A stretch of 64,000 bases of DNA, from NCBI GenBank assembly GCA_024305745.1, contig JAHRBS010000009.1, positions 1,364,001 through 1,428,000 on the forward strand. The letters are read 5' to 3'. The translations under genes were made by a program, and so were the position numbers. Positions 12,879 through 24,130 of the stretch are shown in pieces; within the stretch, counting starts at the first letter, position 1, and each line of letters begins with the position of its first letter. The DNA is from Polyporus tsugae (taxonomy: Eukaryota; Basidiomycota; Agaricomycetes; Polyporales; Polyporaceae). The notes under the pieces were generated by a model that worked only from the letters and a program-made list of their open reading frames with translations, made no database searches and had not been told where the DNA came from.

Positions 12879-14235
12879 AGCTGTCGATGCAGTATATCGC
12901 GACAGCAAAGTAGTACGCACCCAGTTTTGCCATGCCCCGGCCTGAAAGTGCGCCCCGTCCGGTTCGAGGTGTGCGATCAGATCCTACTAGCAAACGCCGT
13001 TGTGATCCACTGGTGGACGCAGTTCTTCCGCACAGAGATGCGCGCCTTCTGGCGATTATCCTCCGTTCCTCCTCAGAGCTTTTTACCCAGGCAATCACTG
13101 CGATGGGGCAAGTTACCAACTGAGTCAGTCATCAGACTTCGAGAAGCTTAGACGTTGACAACGCACGTTGGTAGATATAACAAATGCACTGTGGATGCTT
13201 CGGATGAATATTTAGATTCCCGTGCTTGTTCATCTACGGCTGTCTTGTCTTATTTTCGAATGTAAATTCAAATGAAAGTAGAAGATCGAACCCTGGGTTT
13301 AGACCGGCCGTTAGGTAGGAATGTGAGAGAGTGAGCCTGAGAGCGACGTGCAGCTACGAAACATGCGCATATACTCACCTTGATTTATCGTCAATAAAAA
13401 ACGATCACTCAATGACTCACCCATCGTGCGTTGTATCAACACCCTCCATGTCCGACGAACGGGTTTGACTCCCAGGTCTGTGGGACAACTGTAGGGGCGG
13501 GGTTGGCATTTAAAGCGTCAGAGACACTAAAAGGCGAGGCGCACATTTGTTAGCGATAGATTCAACGGAGCATATGACGACCCACAGAAGGATATCTGGA
13601 GTACTACCCCTTGTTTCCATTCAGACGGCCCTCCGTCACGGAAGGAGAGTGTGGGGATTGTGTGCTCAAATGGGAGCAACTGCCTGGCAGGAGGCTAACC
13701 TCGAGGGTACTCAGAAGCATTATTTTTCAGGCTTCGTACGATCACCGTGGCGACTGTGGTGGGCGCATCCAGAGGTCGCCTTGTACGAGTGATGTTATCG
13801 TAGCATATACGATGGAGAAGATAGTGTAGCCCAGAGCTGATTGCTTTGATTCCAACGTCGAGCAAGAGCGGGCCCGTCCGACGAGTCCAAGAGCAAGATC
13901 CATGCCGGCGCTTCAGCGAGACAAGCGGAATCGGGGCTTGCCGAGAAGTAGTCGGTTGGATCTAGGTGGGCTGTGATTGGTTGGATAATGACCTCAGACC
14001 GGTGCGGTCCTCATGCCCCGACGTAAGCGACGCCGGTTTAGAAAAGTAAATTGCTCAAACGCACTCGGTCATTCTGTCCTCATCGGTTCCCGTCTTGCCC
14101 GAGCGTTGGCCATCTGCTTACTGTCCCCCATCCCCCTTCTCGCCACGTCGAAATCGTCTGGCTCTTCCTGAGGCGACGAGTCTCTTCTCCACCGGCTCGC
14201 CGACCTCCTGGGTCTGCATCCGACTGCTCCCAGCG
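12879..14235. other. Intergenic, no gene seen
   Basis: About 1.36 kb between the methyltransferase and ZIP genes. Overlapping frames on both strands near 12.9-13.1 kb have no recognisable motif. A small plus-strand frame at 13547-13792 is not supported by splice context. The last few hundred bases should hold the ZIP promoter and 5' UTR. No tRNA B-box with a matching arm was found. Confidence 0.4.
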
Positions 14236-17124
14236 ATGTCTGCAACCTTCATCCGAGATGCGACGACAACGCTGTCCCAAGATACACTCGTCCGCGTGAA
14301 GAATGAGAAGGAAACCACCGAGCGACTGCTGGTCATGGTTCTCATATTTGCCGTCTCTCTAACCGGTACGTCCGCCTCGCCCTCGCCTCGCTACGCCCTG
14401 ACTAAAGAATGCGCTCCGCCGTCAGCTGTATCGTTCCCCACCGTAACAGCGACCTTTCGCGTAGTCAGGGTCCCCAGTATCGTTTTCTTCATCGGAAAAC
14501 ACTTTGGGACTGGTGTCATCCTGTCCACCGCCTTCGTCCACCTTCTTCAAGACGCTTTCAAGGCATTGCAGAAGCCCATCGTCAACGAACGATGGAGGAT
14601 TGGGAATTTCACGGGACTGATTGTGTGAGTACATAGTTTTTCCTGTCTCTTTAGACTGCGATTATTCTCTATCTATCCCAGTTCGAGAGGCCACGAGCAG
14701 GGCGAGCGGACGTGAAGGATGTCACTACGCTTCGCCGTAAATATGCTGCACTCTAAAAGCGTAACCTACGCGGACTCGGCTGCGTTTTGTCTGTTATGCT
14801 TGTCTGTCATACATCGGGGTCAGAGGAGGGCCGCGCGGGGGAGCCGTTGTTGCATTCTTCGGCTTCTGCGTGACCCTTTCGCCCAACCTAAGTGGCCTGG
14901 AAATAGGACCGGCGCCATGCCTTTCCGTACGACACGTCTTCGTTGCCGTCGCGCTGGCATGCCGCGCGATTCTGTGGGGGCTTGTGAGGTTGGGTAGAGC
15001 AATCTGCCAACCGGTACGTTTGGAGAGTACCCGCCATTTTATACGTGTTTGACGCGTATGACATAGTTCAGACGAGCTTGACCGTCATGCTACTCATTCC
15101 GCCTTCCTTGAAACACTTCTCCACCATGTTTCCAGTAATCTTCCGCAGTCACGTTTTTGACAACTATGAGACTAACCGTCCCGCCCCACAGCCTTATATC
15201 ATTATTGATTATATTCCTTGTCGAATGTATGTACCAACTTTCGGTCTCCTCAAGCCGCTAGTGTGGGCCTCCTGAACTCACCCATCCTCTCCAGACATCT
15301 CAACAGCGTTCGTAGAGCGCCTCCAATCATACCCCTCAGCACCCTCCACGCCGACCGAATCAATCGTTCCATCTCCCGCCGAGTCCATCCAGATGGAGTT
15401 TGACGGCCCTCTCCCATCGCACCCCGCCATTCTCGTCCAAAGCCCACACGGCTCCGCCACCGCATGGACCGACAGCCTCCCCGCTACAGGTACAGGCCCA
15501 CCAGACGCGCGCCCCACCCGAGGGTTCGACAAAGTCGGCCATCCCTCCGCTGCCGCACGCCCGCTCGCTGCCCCGGAGCTTGTCCACGAGGAGGCGCAGC
15601 AGCCTCCCTCTCCCCACCATTCGCACTCACACTCGCAGCCACACTCCCGTTCACATTCCCCTACTCTAACGTCCGAGCGTGCGCCTCTGCGCGGAGACCC
15701 GCAAACCCGTTATTCCGACCTGGAGACGCTCAGCTACGGTGCGACGCTCCCGCACGCTGCCGGCGCACATGATAAGCACACCCACACGCACGCACATGCA
15801 GACGTATCGGATTCGTTCTTCTCTGGAGGACACCACCGGCACGAGCCGCGCGGCGCCCATGCGAGCCACCACGCCCGCGTGTCGCGCTGGCGCTTCCTCG
15901 GGATCTCCTTCCCGTGGTACAACGGGAGTGGGGCCGCGGTGGCGGCAGTATCGGAGTCGGGAGGCTTGATGAGTGCGAATGCGGATGTGGGGACGGAGGA
16001 TGGGCACGGGCGTGCGTGTTCGGACTCGTATGTCCCTCCGCATGACGGTGCGCACATATCGACGGCGCCAAATAGCAAACCGACGACCCCGCCGACGAGT
16101 CTTCGCCCACATAGGCATGGGAGGAATGGGAGTCACAAACATAACCACGGCGCCAGTCCGAACCCGCCCTCCCACCACAGTCATGGGCGCGGGCACGGAC
16201 ACGGACACGCGCATTTGGACATGGAGCAGTGGATGACCGACGTGGACGGGGACAATGCAGCGCCTCGGCACGTGCACGTGGCGGACGAGGAAAACGGATT
16301 GGAACAGGGCGGGGACGAGATAGCGAAGGTGGGGAGGCGGAGGCAGGTAATCGGGATCCTGGTAAGCACCGTGTAGTGTCGGCGCAGAAGACAATTAATG
16401 CGACTGCTGACCGGGACATGGGATCGGGGCGCGGCGCGGGTAGGTGCTTCAATTAGGGATCATGGTCCACTCTCTGGTCATCGGCTTGACGCTGTCGATA
16501 GCCCGCGGGTCTGAGTTCAGTGCGTCTTCGCCGATGTCCTCGTTGTCGCTGTTTTGCGCACTAAGCGGGCGCCATCTCTTGCAGCCTCGCTTGTCATCGC
16601 GATCGTGTTCCACCAGCTGTTCGAGGGCCTCTCGCTCGGCATCCGGATCGCGGGCCTCCCCTCGTCCCACCACGAACGTACGCATATGCCCCGCTATATA
16701 CAGCAGAAACCTGACTATATGCGTGTCCGCGGACAGATGGCATGTCCCACTTCCCAGGACACACGCTCAAGCCCCTCCTCGCCTTCACGTTCGCCACCAC
16801 CACGCCCTTCGGCATCGGCATCGGGCTCCTCACCCTCCACGGCCACACTCGCGGACGTGCGTATCACCTCTCTTCCCCCCCTCCTAAGCGCATATAGTAT
16901 AGTGAGCTTACCGATGTGTGCATATGCATATAGCGCACCTGATACTGGCGCAGGGCCTGATGTCGGCGATCTCAGCGGGGATGCTCATCTACGCAGCGTG
17001 CGTGGAGATGCTTGCGGGCGACTTCGTCATGGACGCGCACCTGTGGCGGAGCAGCGTGCGGCGGCAGGTGCTCGCGCTCACGAGCCTGTTCATGGGCGTA
17101 ATCGCCATGGCTGCCATCGGGTGA
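14236..17124 (+). CDS. ZIP-family zinc/metal transporter with a very long His-rich loop
   Basis: Eight exons (14236-14365, 14426-14624, 15192-15226, 15295-16361, 16444-16519, 16585-16677, 16758-16856, 16934-17124) are in phase throughout and give 629 aa. N-terminal membrane helices include RLLVMVLIFAVSLT and the ZIP segment FFIGKHFGTGVILSTAFVHL. The large fourth exon is mostly a cytosolic loop with repeated His runs (HSHSHSQPHSRSHS, HDKHTHTHAHAD, HGRGHGHGHAH). The C-terminal half carries the ZIP signature LGIMVHSLVIGLTLS and IVFHQLFEGLSLGIRIAG, whose His, Glu and Gly residues line the metal path. ZIP proteins move zinc, iron or related metals into the cytosol. The loop is several times longer than in most ZIP proteins and may sense or buffer metal. 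Intron 2 (567 nt) is about ten times the local norm. The stop at 17122-17124 overlaps a GTGAGT, so a further tiny exon is possible. Confidence 0.9.
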
Positions 17125-17714
17125 GTCTCCTGCTAGCGTGCTGCGTGCTTTAGGGGGATGACGGTCTGATCGCGATGGTTTGCTTTGGGTCGTTTGGCGC
17201 TTTGGCGATTCCTTGCATTCGGAATAGATTGTGAGCGCATACGGCATTATGTGGAGTTTAAGAGCGCATATATTGACGTGGAGTACCGTTTTGCAGCTTG
17301 GATTGAATACCGACTCATGTTCGTGCAAATGACCTAACACATTTCACGTCAAGTCACGGACCCGGATAAGTAGTGTAGTATCATTGTAGTATAAGGTAGA
17401 CCACGACCGGACCATATACTCCAGGAACCGTCTTTCTTGCCATCTGTACCATCTTATGCATGTGCGTGTCGGTCGCAATTGCATCTCGTTTCGTTCCCAT
17501 TGGAATAAATGTCAATACTATATATTGTATGCCTAAACGGCACTGATACTCCCTTCGTCGGTACTACCCACTCGTACCGGACCCTGGTAGGCTACAAGAT
17601 ATAAATATATATATATATCATCCATCATACAGTGTACACACAGGAACAGGGACATCTATACAACACCAGAATACAAACAACATCGAGTCCGAGTCAGCAT
17701 ATGCCAGGATAGAG
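17125..17714. other. Converging 3' region of ZIP and P450 genes
   Basis: AT-rich spacer between two convergent genes, containing the (AT)7 run and presumably both 3' UTRs and polyadenylation sites. No coding signal was seen. Confidence 0.5.
17605..17618. repeat. (AT)7 microsatellite
   Basis: Seven uninterrupted AT units lie in the AT-rich region between the ZIP stop codon and the P450 stop codon. They fall in the shared 3' intergenic region of two converging genes. Confidence 0.9.
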
Positions 17715-19887
17715 CTAGGCCGCCGCCGCGGCACGCTTCCGCATGAGAATGGTCCCCCCCGTCGGCGGGACGACCGCGAGCGAGACATACTCGTTCGGAG
17801 GGCGCTGAGGGCTGCCGCCGTCCGGCTCGGCGAGCTTCAGGTCGTAGTTGAGGATGATGTAGGACAGCACCGCCTTGAGCTGGTTCGCCGCGAAGAATCG
17901 CCCGGGACTATGAGTTCGCATTCACGTTAGTTCAGTCCATTGATGACACACACTCGATGCCATTCGGTGTGCGGGCTTACCAGGCGAGCTGGCCGTGGCC
18001 GAACGGGATGTACTCGGACGAGGTGCTCGCGAACTGGTAGCGCGCCGCGCCCTCGCTGTCGCACGCCGCCTCGCGCATGCGCGCGAAGCGGAAGGGGTCG
18101 AAGACGTCCGCGTTCGGGACGTGTGCGTCGTCGTAGTGCATGGGGTGCGCGGGCGCGCCGAGGATGGTGCCTTTGGGGATGAGCATGCCGTTGTCGAGGA
18201 TGACGTCCTTGAGCGCGATTCGCATTAGGGACGCTGCAACGCAGTCAGCGTGGCGCGTTCGACGTGGGAAGAAGGTAGAAGGCAGAGGAAAGGGGGGTGC
18301 GCACTGATGGTGAGGCCGTTGCTGCGCTGGGACTCGCGGAGGAGGCTGTCGAGTTTCCACATCCGGGCGAAGGAGGGCATGGTCCAGCCCTCTGCGTCTA
18401 TCGCCGCCTCGATCTCTTCCCGGAGAGGTGCAAGCAACTCTGGCTGTTCCGCGAGGTGGTAGAGCACTTGGGTCATGCTCTGGCAGAGGGCGAAGGGGGT
18501 CATTCTCTCACCCAAGGATAAAGCGACAGAGGAACGCGCACGCTAGCGGAAGTATAGATGGCCGTGATGTTCAGGAGAAGCAGCCTCTCTGTGATGTCGA
18601 CGTCGGTATCGTGCCTAGTTACTGCTCTGTCGATGATCCATTGCAGGGCATCATTCTGCAAGGAGATAGCCTCTCAGTATCCGCAGAACCTTGTATATGA
18701 TCCTTGGCGACGTACCGGTCTGTCGAATCGGTCCTTTTCCTTCTCCCGCATGGTAGCCGCTATCCGCTTACGGATGATTGGCCGAAGGCGCGACGCCGCG
18801 AGCTCACGCGTCTGTTTCACGGCTTTGCTTACGAACCGTGCTGCAATTCTGCACGAGCGCGACCCGCGTGTTAGTCCGATGATTTATCCAGGCATGGAGA
18901 TTAAATGAACGCTGACGGTTTGAGAAGATCGGGGAACATGCGTAGAGCTCTTCCGGCTTTGAGAATCCCGACGGCAAACTTGACAGAGAGATCGGCATAC
19001 TCTTCGTCCCGGCCTGCAATCGAATGCCAATCAACGCCAAAGCTCCTCGAAGACGAGGTTGGGGAGAACCACGCACAGACAGGTAGGCCGACAAACACCC
19101 GGTTGCATGTGCGGGCAACAATCTTCGAAGCGGAGGACGACACGTCCATGCTGACCCATTCTGGGGGCGCTTGATGGTCAGGCTATTCTGGGAGCGGAGA
19201 TAATGAGGGAACCCACCATCCCCCCTGGCTGGAATGTAGCGCTGTACCGCGGGACCGACTTCATCTATCAAATCGGGCATGATAGCGGGAAGCATGCGAT
19301 TCTGGAGCTTCTCCTTCATGATGGCGATGTGGTACGGATCATCTCGCATCTTCCGGCCGACGTTGTACTTGTACTGCAGGAGCTAGTAGTAGTGTTAATA
19401 CCTCAGTGAGGACGATGCTAGGACTATCACGTAGATGATAACAAGGACTCACCGTTTCGATGGTCGCGGTGAAGGATAGCTCGTACTCGGGCCGTCGCCG
19501 AATGTCCTCTATCATCTTCGGGCCGCAGACGATGACCATCCAGCGGTCCAGCAACGGGATCTTGAACGCAGAGCCGTAGTGCTGCAACCATTGGCGTTTG
19601 AGTTGAGACACATGCAGGGAAGCGAACACGGGAGCTACCTTCTTGTACCCTTCGTGGAGTATCTCCCTCATACGACGGATCAAGACCATCGCAGAGAGAT
19701 AGGACAGACCTGGCACCCAGGAGCCCCCAACGGTGGGTATGTCGTTCAACTGTATGTCGGGACACTCAGCCGCGGGCACGCTCGACCATATGCGGGAAAT
19801 ACTCACGGGACTGATGTTCCATCGGTATACGACGATGCAAACCAGTATCCCGATGCAAATGAACCCGACGGCCTGGTCGTCTACCAT
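17715..19887 (-). CDS. Cytochrome P450 monooxygenase
   Basis: Multi-exon microsomal P450. The N-terminus starts at ATG 19887 with a hydrophobic anchor (VGFICIGILVCIVVY), then a short intron leads to LNDIPTVGGSWVPGLSYL. The segment GSAFKIPLLDRWMVIVCGPK is the usual early beta region. An I-helix-like stretch (LNITAIYTSAS) is followed by QVLYHLAEQPELLAPLREEI, the K-helix region is LDSLLRESQR, and DPFRFARMR is the PERF-like segment. The heme loop is FGHGQLACPGRFFAANQLKA: the axial Cys codon is split TG|T by the last intron, so single-exon translation wrongly shows Trp or Ser there. The stop is TAG 17715-17717. The sequence resembles Agaricomycete P450 clans near CYP512/CYP5144, a weak assignment. 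The enzyme would act in the ER on a hydrophobic substrate with a P450 reductase partner. Confidence 0.88.
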
Positions 19888-20021
19888 CGCTGGACTGGAA
19901 GGTGGTGGTGTCCGGGACAATATGGTCTGCAAGCCCTTTTAAAAGGATGAGCGGGCAAACAGCAGCATATCGTCTGCTCGTAAAGCCGCGCGCGCTCCCT
20001 GTAAGGTATGACGTCGGCCGT
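19888..20021. promoter_or_regulatory. Upstream region of the P450 gene
   Basis: Only about 130 bp separate the P450 start codon from the 3' end of the next minus-strand gene. The P450 promoter is therefore short or overlaps that neighbour. No clear TATA box was seen. Confidence 0.3.
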
Positions 20022-21065
20022 TCAAGTTAGCACCGGGTGATGGAGATAAGGTGCATGGAACATACCAGCAGCACACCTTGCGAAGTTTCCCGCGGCCGAG
20101 GCTCTTGTTGCCGCAGGGTTATAACAGCCATATCTACTCTTCTGGGAAAGTGCAAGCCTGTCGGTGTCTGTGCGATGGCAACGTTCCGATAAGGGCGCTA
20201 GCCACAAGGCGGCCCCAGGAATGTTGACTATCCAACGGACGTCGTTGTACATACATATGCCGTGCTCGGGATGGGCGTTCCCGCTGTGGAATAAGGTTGC
20301 CCTAAATGGGGAATCAAAGGGAGGAGAGACGAATTGCAGGTCCGCAAATCGGCTGTATGCTCGTCTTCCGTCAGGCGGGAGGCGAATATGCAAGTAACCC
20401 GTAGAGCGAGTTAAGCGAAGGGCGTACATGCCTGAGGTTCGCATCCCGCTCACGACATGGTGTGACAGGCCAACCATATTGGTAAGTTCATATTCCGGAA
20501 GCGCCTTGATGAGGTGGAATGCATGATCATGGACGGTGCTGCACTTGCAAGTGGACTCGATGCCGATACATAGATATGTAAGAACTGTGATGGCACGATC
20601 CGCGGCCTGGGAAGCGGGATTACTGACGTCGGATAAATGCAAGGCCCATATCAGCAATGCTGAAGTCGCAAAGATGGGGTGCTTACCTGTATCGCACGCC
20701 ACACTAGCCTAGCGTTACCTGCTATGAGTGCCGCTTGCTTCCATAAATCGAGCGCCGACCGTAGAACATGAATGCACAGCTCGTGGAGCCTAAGATACGT
20801 CACGACAAGAGATCAGTCAGACGTATGAGAACAATGACAGGGAAGGTGTGTCGTGCAAGCTCGAACATCGGAAACGATTGCAATGGTGGAAGACGTACCG
20901 CACCGCCAACTTGAAGTCGTTGTCATGAGTAGCACTCGCCCTACTAGACCGAGCTATACCGGGCCACAGGTGGCTTAGTAAGGAAGAAAGCACCATCTTA
21001 GCGGCGCGCATCGGAGTCGCACTAACGTTCCACGTCACCGGTCGCCGCGGATGGAAAGCGAGCAT
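20022..21065 (-). CDS. Unidentified multi-exon gene
   Basis: The minus strand shows coding-like exons joined by good introns. ATG 21065 follows an in-frame TGA and opens FHPRRPVTWNVSATPMRAAK. An intron with donor GTACGT near 20897 leads to LHELCIHVLRSALDLWKQAA and ends at GTAAGC. The next exon (AADRAITVLTYLCIGIE) continues through LIKALPEYELTNMVG and VVSGMRTSGMYALRLTRSTG to a stop at 20022. I do not recognise the family and see no catalytic motif, signal peptide or clear membrane helix. The protein is short for the exon style, so the gene could be truncated at its 5' end or a decaying copy. Exon boundaries are approximate. Confidence 0.4.
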
Positions 21066-22038
21066 TGCGGGAGCGAAGAGTCACCGGTAAAGCCCGCCTC
21101 CCTGCCATCATGTCCGCAAATACTTTGGGTTCCGCTGAACGCATTGATATTCGTTCCTGAAACCACATTAGAACGCTCCCCACAGTGTCATGGAGGATTC
21201 TAAAGGCCGGATGGGATGTTGTCCTCGTGCTTCAAGGTGTTACGTTCACGTCTGTTCACGTCCGCGAGGTGGCGCTGGCAGTACCAACGTTGAAGATCAC
21301 TGCCAGTACTTACTAGTGGCAACCCGGACACGGCGGGTATGGGAACCGTTTGAGAAATATGACTGCGTCCCGAGGATATCGAATAGCCCAGAAAAGTTGT
21401 TTCTGATAATCGGAGGACATGGTGGGAACAGGGGAACAAGGCGGGAGACCAGCGCTGCCCAAGATCAGCCTGACTCGGAGGGCGATGATGTGCGGAGCAC
21501 AGCCACGGCGGTGCAGACCCCGGCGGCAGGCTCCAGCCTCCATCAATAGAAACGACTTCCAAGTTCGAGTATGCATGTATACACCGTCTTATCAGCCTCG
21601 ATCGACGCTGCTCAATGGGATGCGCGAGGCGGAATGATCAATATTTGGAATGGCCGTGCTACGCCGGCCCTAGGCGCCCGGCTTCAAGCCCTGCCAGCAA
21701 GTGTCGCCACAGCGGTATGATCTGCCAGTCGTTTAGACATTTTGGTAGACAGTACCTCGATTCCTGGAGCGAGGGCGTTGAATAGCCTGCCGCGCTCTAC
21801 GTCCAGCCACTAAGATTCAAGGCACAACAGATGGTACGACAGAGTTCGTGCAGCGACCCGAGGACGAGAGTTCGACGGGAGCAACAGGGCAGCAAGAACG
21901 ATAGCGTGGATCGGGAATTGAGGTAGGGGTATCATGGTGCTTGGAGCCGCATAGATAGGAAGGAGTGAGGCGGGGTATGGTATAGATAAGAACCCGGGGT
22001 TGAGTGGTCACCGGAGCAGTCTGCAGTTCTGCAAACGC
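21066..22038. other. Intergenic, no gene seen
   Basis: Several overlapping frames on both strands between 21.19 and 21.64 kb are mutual shadows without family motifs or splice context. No repeat or RNA gene was seen. Confidence 0.4.
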
Positions 22039-22993
22039 TCAGAGAAAGCGCATGCCAACTCTGACGTGCTCATATGGAGAATCGATGCCCGCAGCATCGT
22101 CGACAACGGCAATCCTCATCACGGGCGGCTGGTCTACAAGCTGCGACACCGGCGGACCAGGAAACGGGTAATCGCCGGTCATGTCGTAGGGGTCGATGAG
22201 GATGCCAGGGTCGGTGTCTGAATACGCGCCGGGGAAGGCGACGGTCGAGTTGGGCACGCCGGTCTGGGTGCCGCCTACCTTGAGCTGGGCACATGACGGG
22301 TAGAACTCGGCTCCGACTATGGACTGTGCGTTTTGCAGGGCGAGGATCTCGTGGCGGATGAGGTACTCTCCAGGGGCGATGTTCGGCGGGAGGCTGACGT
22401 TGGCGGGGAAGCCGTCGTAGAGGTCTTTCATCGCCCACGTGCCGTCGGCGCGGAGCCCGGACTCCTGGATCTTGAACCATTTGGCAGACAAGGAGTCGAA
22501 GTCGAGGCAGCTTCCTGGGCCGCAAGACGCCATGTACGTCATAAGCGGACCGACGAAGTGAGGCCATTGCTAGGAAGGGAGCAGAAGAGTCTGGTTAGAC
22601 CCACGTAAGGTGCCGAGGCCGGGAAAGATGCGGAAGATACGTACATCGCCCCCCAAACCATTGACCCACTTGAAACTCACCGTGCTGCCGAGGTTGGCGT
22701 CAGCGAGCACAGCTGCATTCTGCGCGCCGTGACCGCAAGAAATCTCCGGGCTGGCCGTGCCCTTGACAGGTTCAACGGCGTTAATAGCTCGAATAGGAGA
22801 CAGGACTGGGAACGCAAGAGAAGCTAAGCATTAGGCGAAGCTCCAAACTAATAGAACACTCACCGCTGCCGCCGCCGGGGGTGTTACCGGGATACTTCTT
22901 GCCGTCTACGGAGATGTAGGCGACATAGCCGTGGCCGGCAACGAGGGACACAGCAGTGAGGAGGAAAAGGATGGCGGCCGATGAGGGGCGCAT
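22039..22993 (-). CDS. Secreted AA9 lytic polysaccharide monooxygenase (GH61)
   Basis: Three exons (22993-22864, 22805-22645, 22569-22039) join in phase and give 273 aa. A signal peptide (MRPSSAAILFLLTAVSLVAG) is followed directly by HGYVAYISVDGKKYPGN, so the mature protein begins with the copper-binding His of the histidine brace. The second brace His is in QWPHFVGPLMTYMASCG. The axial Tyr region is GAEFYPSCAQLKVGG, and YPFPGPPVSQL is the usual AA9 C-terminal stretch. These enzymes oxidatively cleave cellulose or xyloglucan with copper and a co-substrate in the secreted white-rot enzyme mix. After VSQL a further ~30 residues (to HVRVGMRFL) carry no CBM1, so it is either a C-terminal extension or an unrecognised last intron. 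The upstream TTG-led reading was rejected in favour of ATG 22993 because of the signal peptide. Confidence 0.93.
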
Positions 22994-24130
22994 GGTGTGA
23001 TGGAAATGGTTCGGAGCAGAACGCAAGGCTGAGACGCAAGGGTTGCATGAGGCTGACTGGCCAGGTGAGGCTGGAAGGCGAGACGGTCGAGGGACATGGA
23101 AGAGACGATTAACCCTTCTCGCCTACTACCTCGCGTCTACATATCCTACGACGCCAGAATTAGACGAGGTGCTATAATTCTATAGTGCATGGAAGTAAGT
23201 TGACACCGCTGCACCAGAATGGACGGTGGTGGTGGCACACCACTCCCGCTCCAGAACTTCAGCGTGCCTATGATCGAGACCACTGGCAGGGTGCATCGAA
23301 ACCGCGGAGCGAGTTGCTAGCTGAGGATCGGATTGAAGACGACTTTAAAGCCTGGAGAGTTGAGAAATATACGTGACGGCATAGGATCGGCGTACTTACT
23401 AGCTTATCTGGCATATTGACTGGCAATCCATGAATATGCGTCTTCCGCAACCTGTTCTTCATGATTTCCGGTGGTCCAGGTGCGATACACCGTGTCAACC
23501 GGGACTGTTGAGGACGGTCCTGTCCCCAAGTTACACCGGCGCTTGCCTCGCAGCGAGGCTCGTGCGGAGCACAAAATTTCGTTCGGAGAAGGCAGCCAAG
23601 CCATTCCCGGAGTGATCGGGAATTGGAGGAGGCAGACGTGGCTGTGCGCCCGAGTTCGCGGTCTGGCCGACCTCAGCAAGCCGCTGCCATGTGCTGCCTA
23701 ACATTGAGCAGGCCTTAGACCATTCTACACACATCGGCAACCTTGATGGTATGTTCTGCTATGTCGCAGGATCCTTGGCAGCTTATGCATCTTCCGCCAG
23801 GCGATCGATTATTATACGCAGCCGATAAGCCGCGTATGGTCGCCGACTCGGAGACTAACTCAGCCGAAGTGACGACGAACCGCCAGTGCTGCGCGTTCTG
23901 ACCAGTACATAAGTACATCGCTTTCCTTTGCCGGCCGCGGACCAACGTAACACTGACGTCGAGCATCGACCCTCAGGATTCGCCGGAAGTCTATCGGCAT
24001 ATGGCAAGTATAAGAAGGTCTTTCTCTTCTCCACTCCTGCGAATACCTGCTTGATACTCATCCGCTCTTCTCCTTGTTCTTGGATACCTGCGCCCCCCGA
24101 AGATCGATACCACCTATACCCAGTCATCGG
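22994..24130. other. Shared upstream region of the AA9 and F-box genes
   Basis: About 1.1 kb between two divergent genes, so both promoters are here. Overlapping short frames at 23.4-23.7 kb have no recognisable product. No repeat or RNA gene was seen. Confidence 0.4.

Noticed and set aside
12932..13123. 63-residue plus-strand frame after the methyltransferase
   Set aside because: Overlapped by an equally long minus-strand frame, with no recognisable motif.
13270..13345. Second tRNA B-box-like stretch on the minus strand
   Set aside because: The bases flanking GGTTCGATC do not pair into a T-stem.
15666..16452. Long minus-strand frames of about 240 residues
   Set aside because: Antisense shadows of the His-rich exon of the ZIP gene.
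17920..18010. P450 lacking its heme cysteine
   Set aside because: The Cys codon is intact but split by the last intron.
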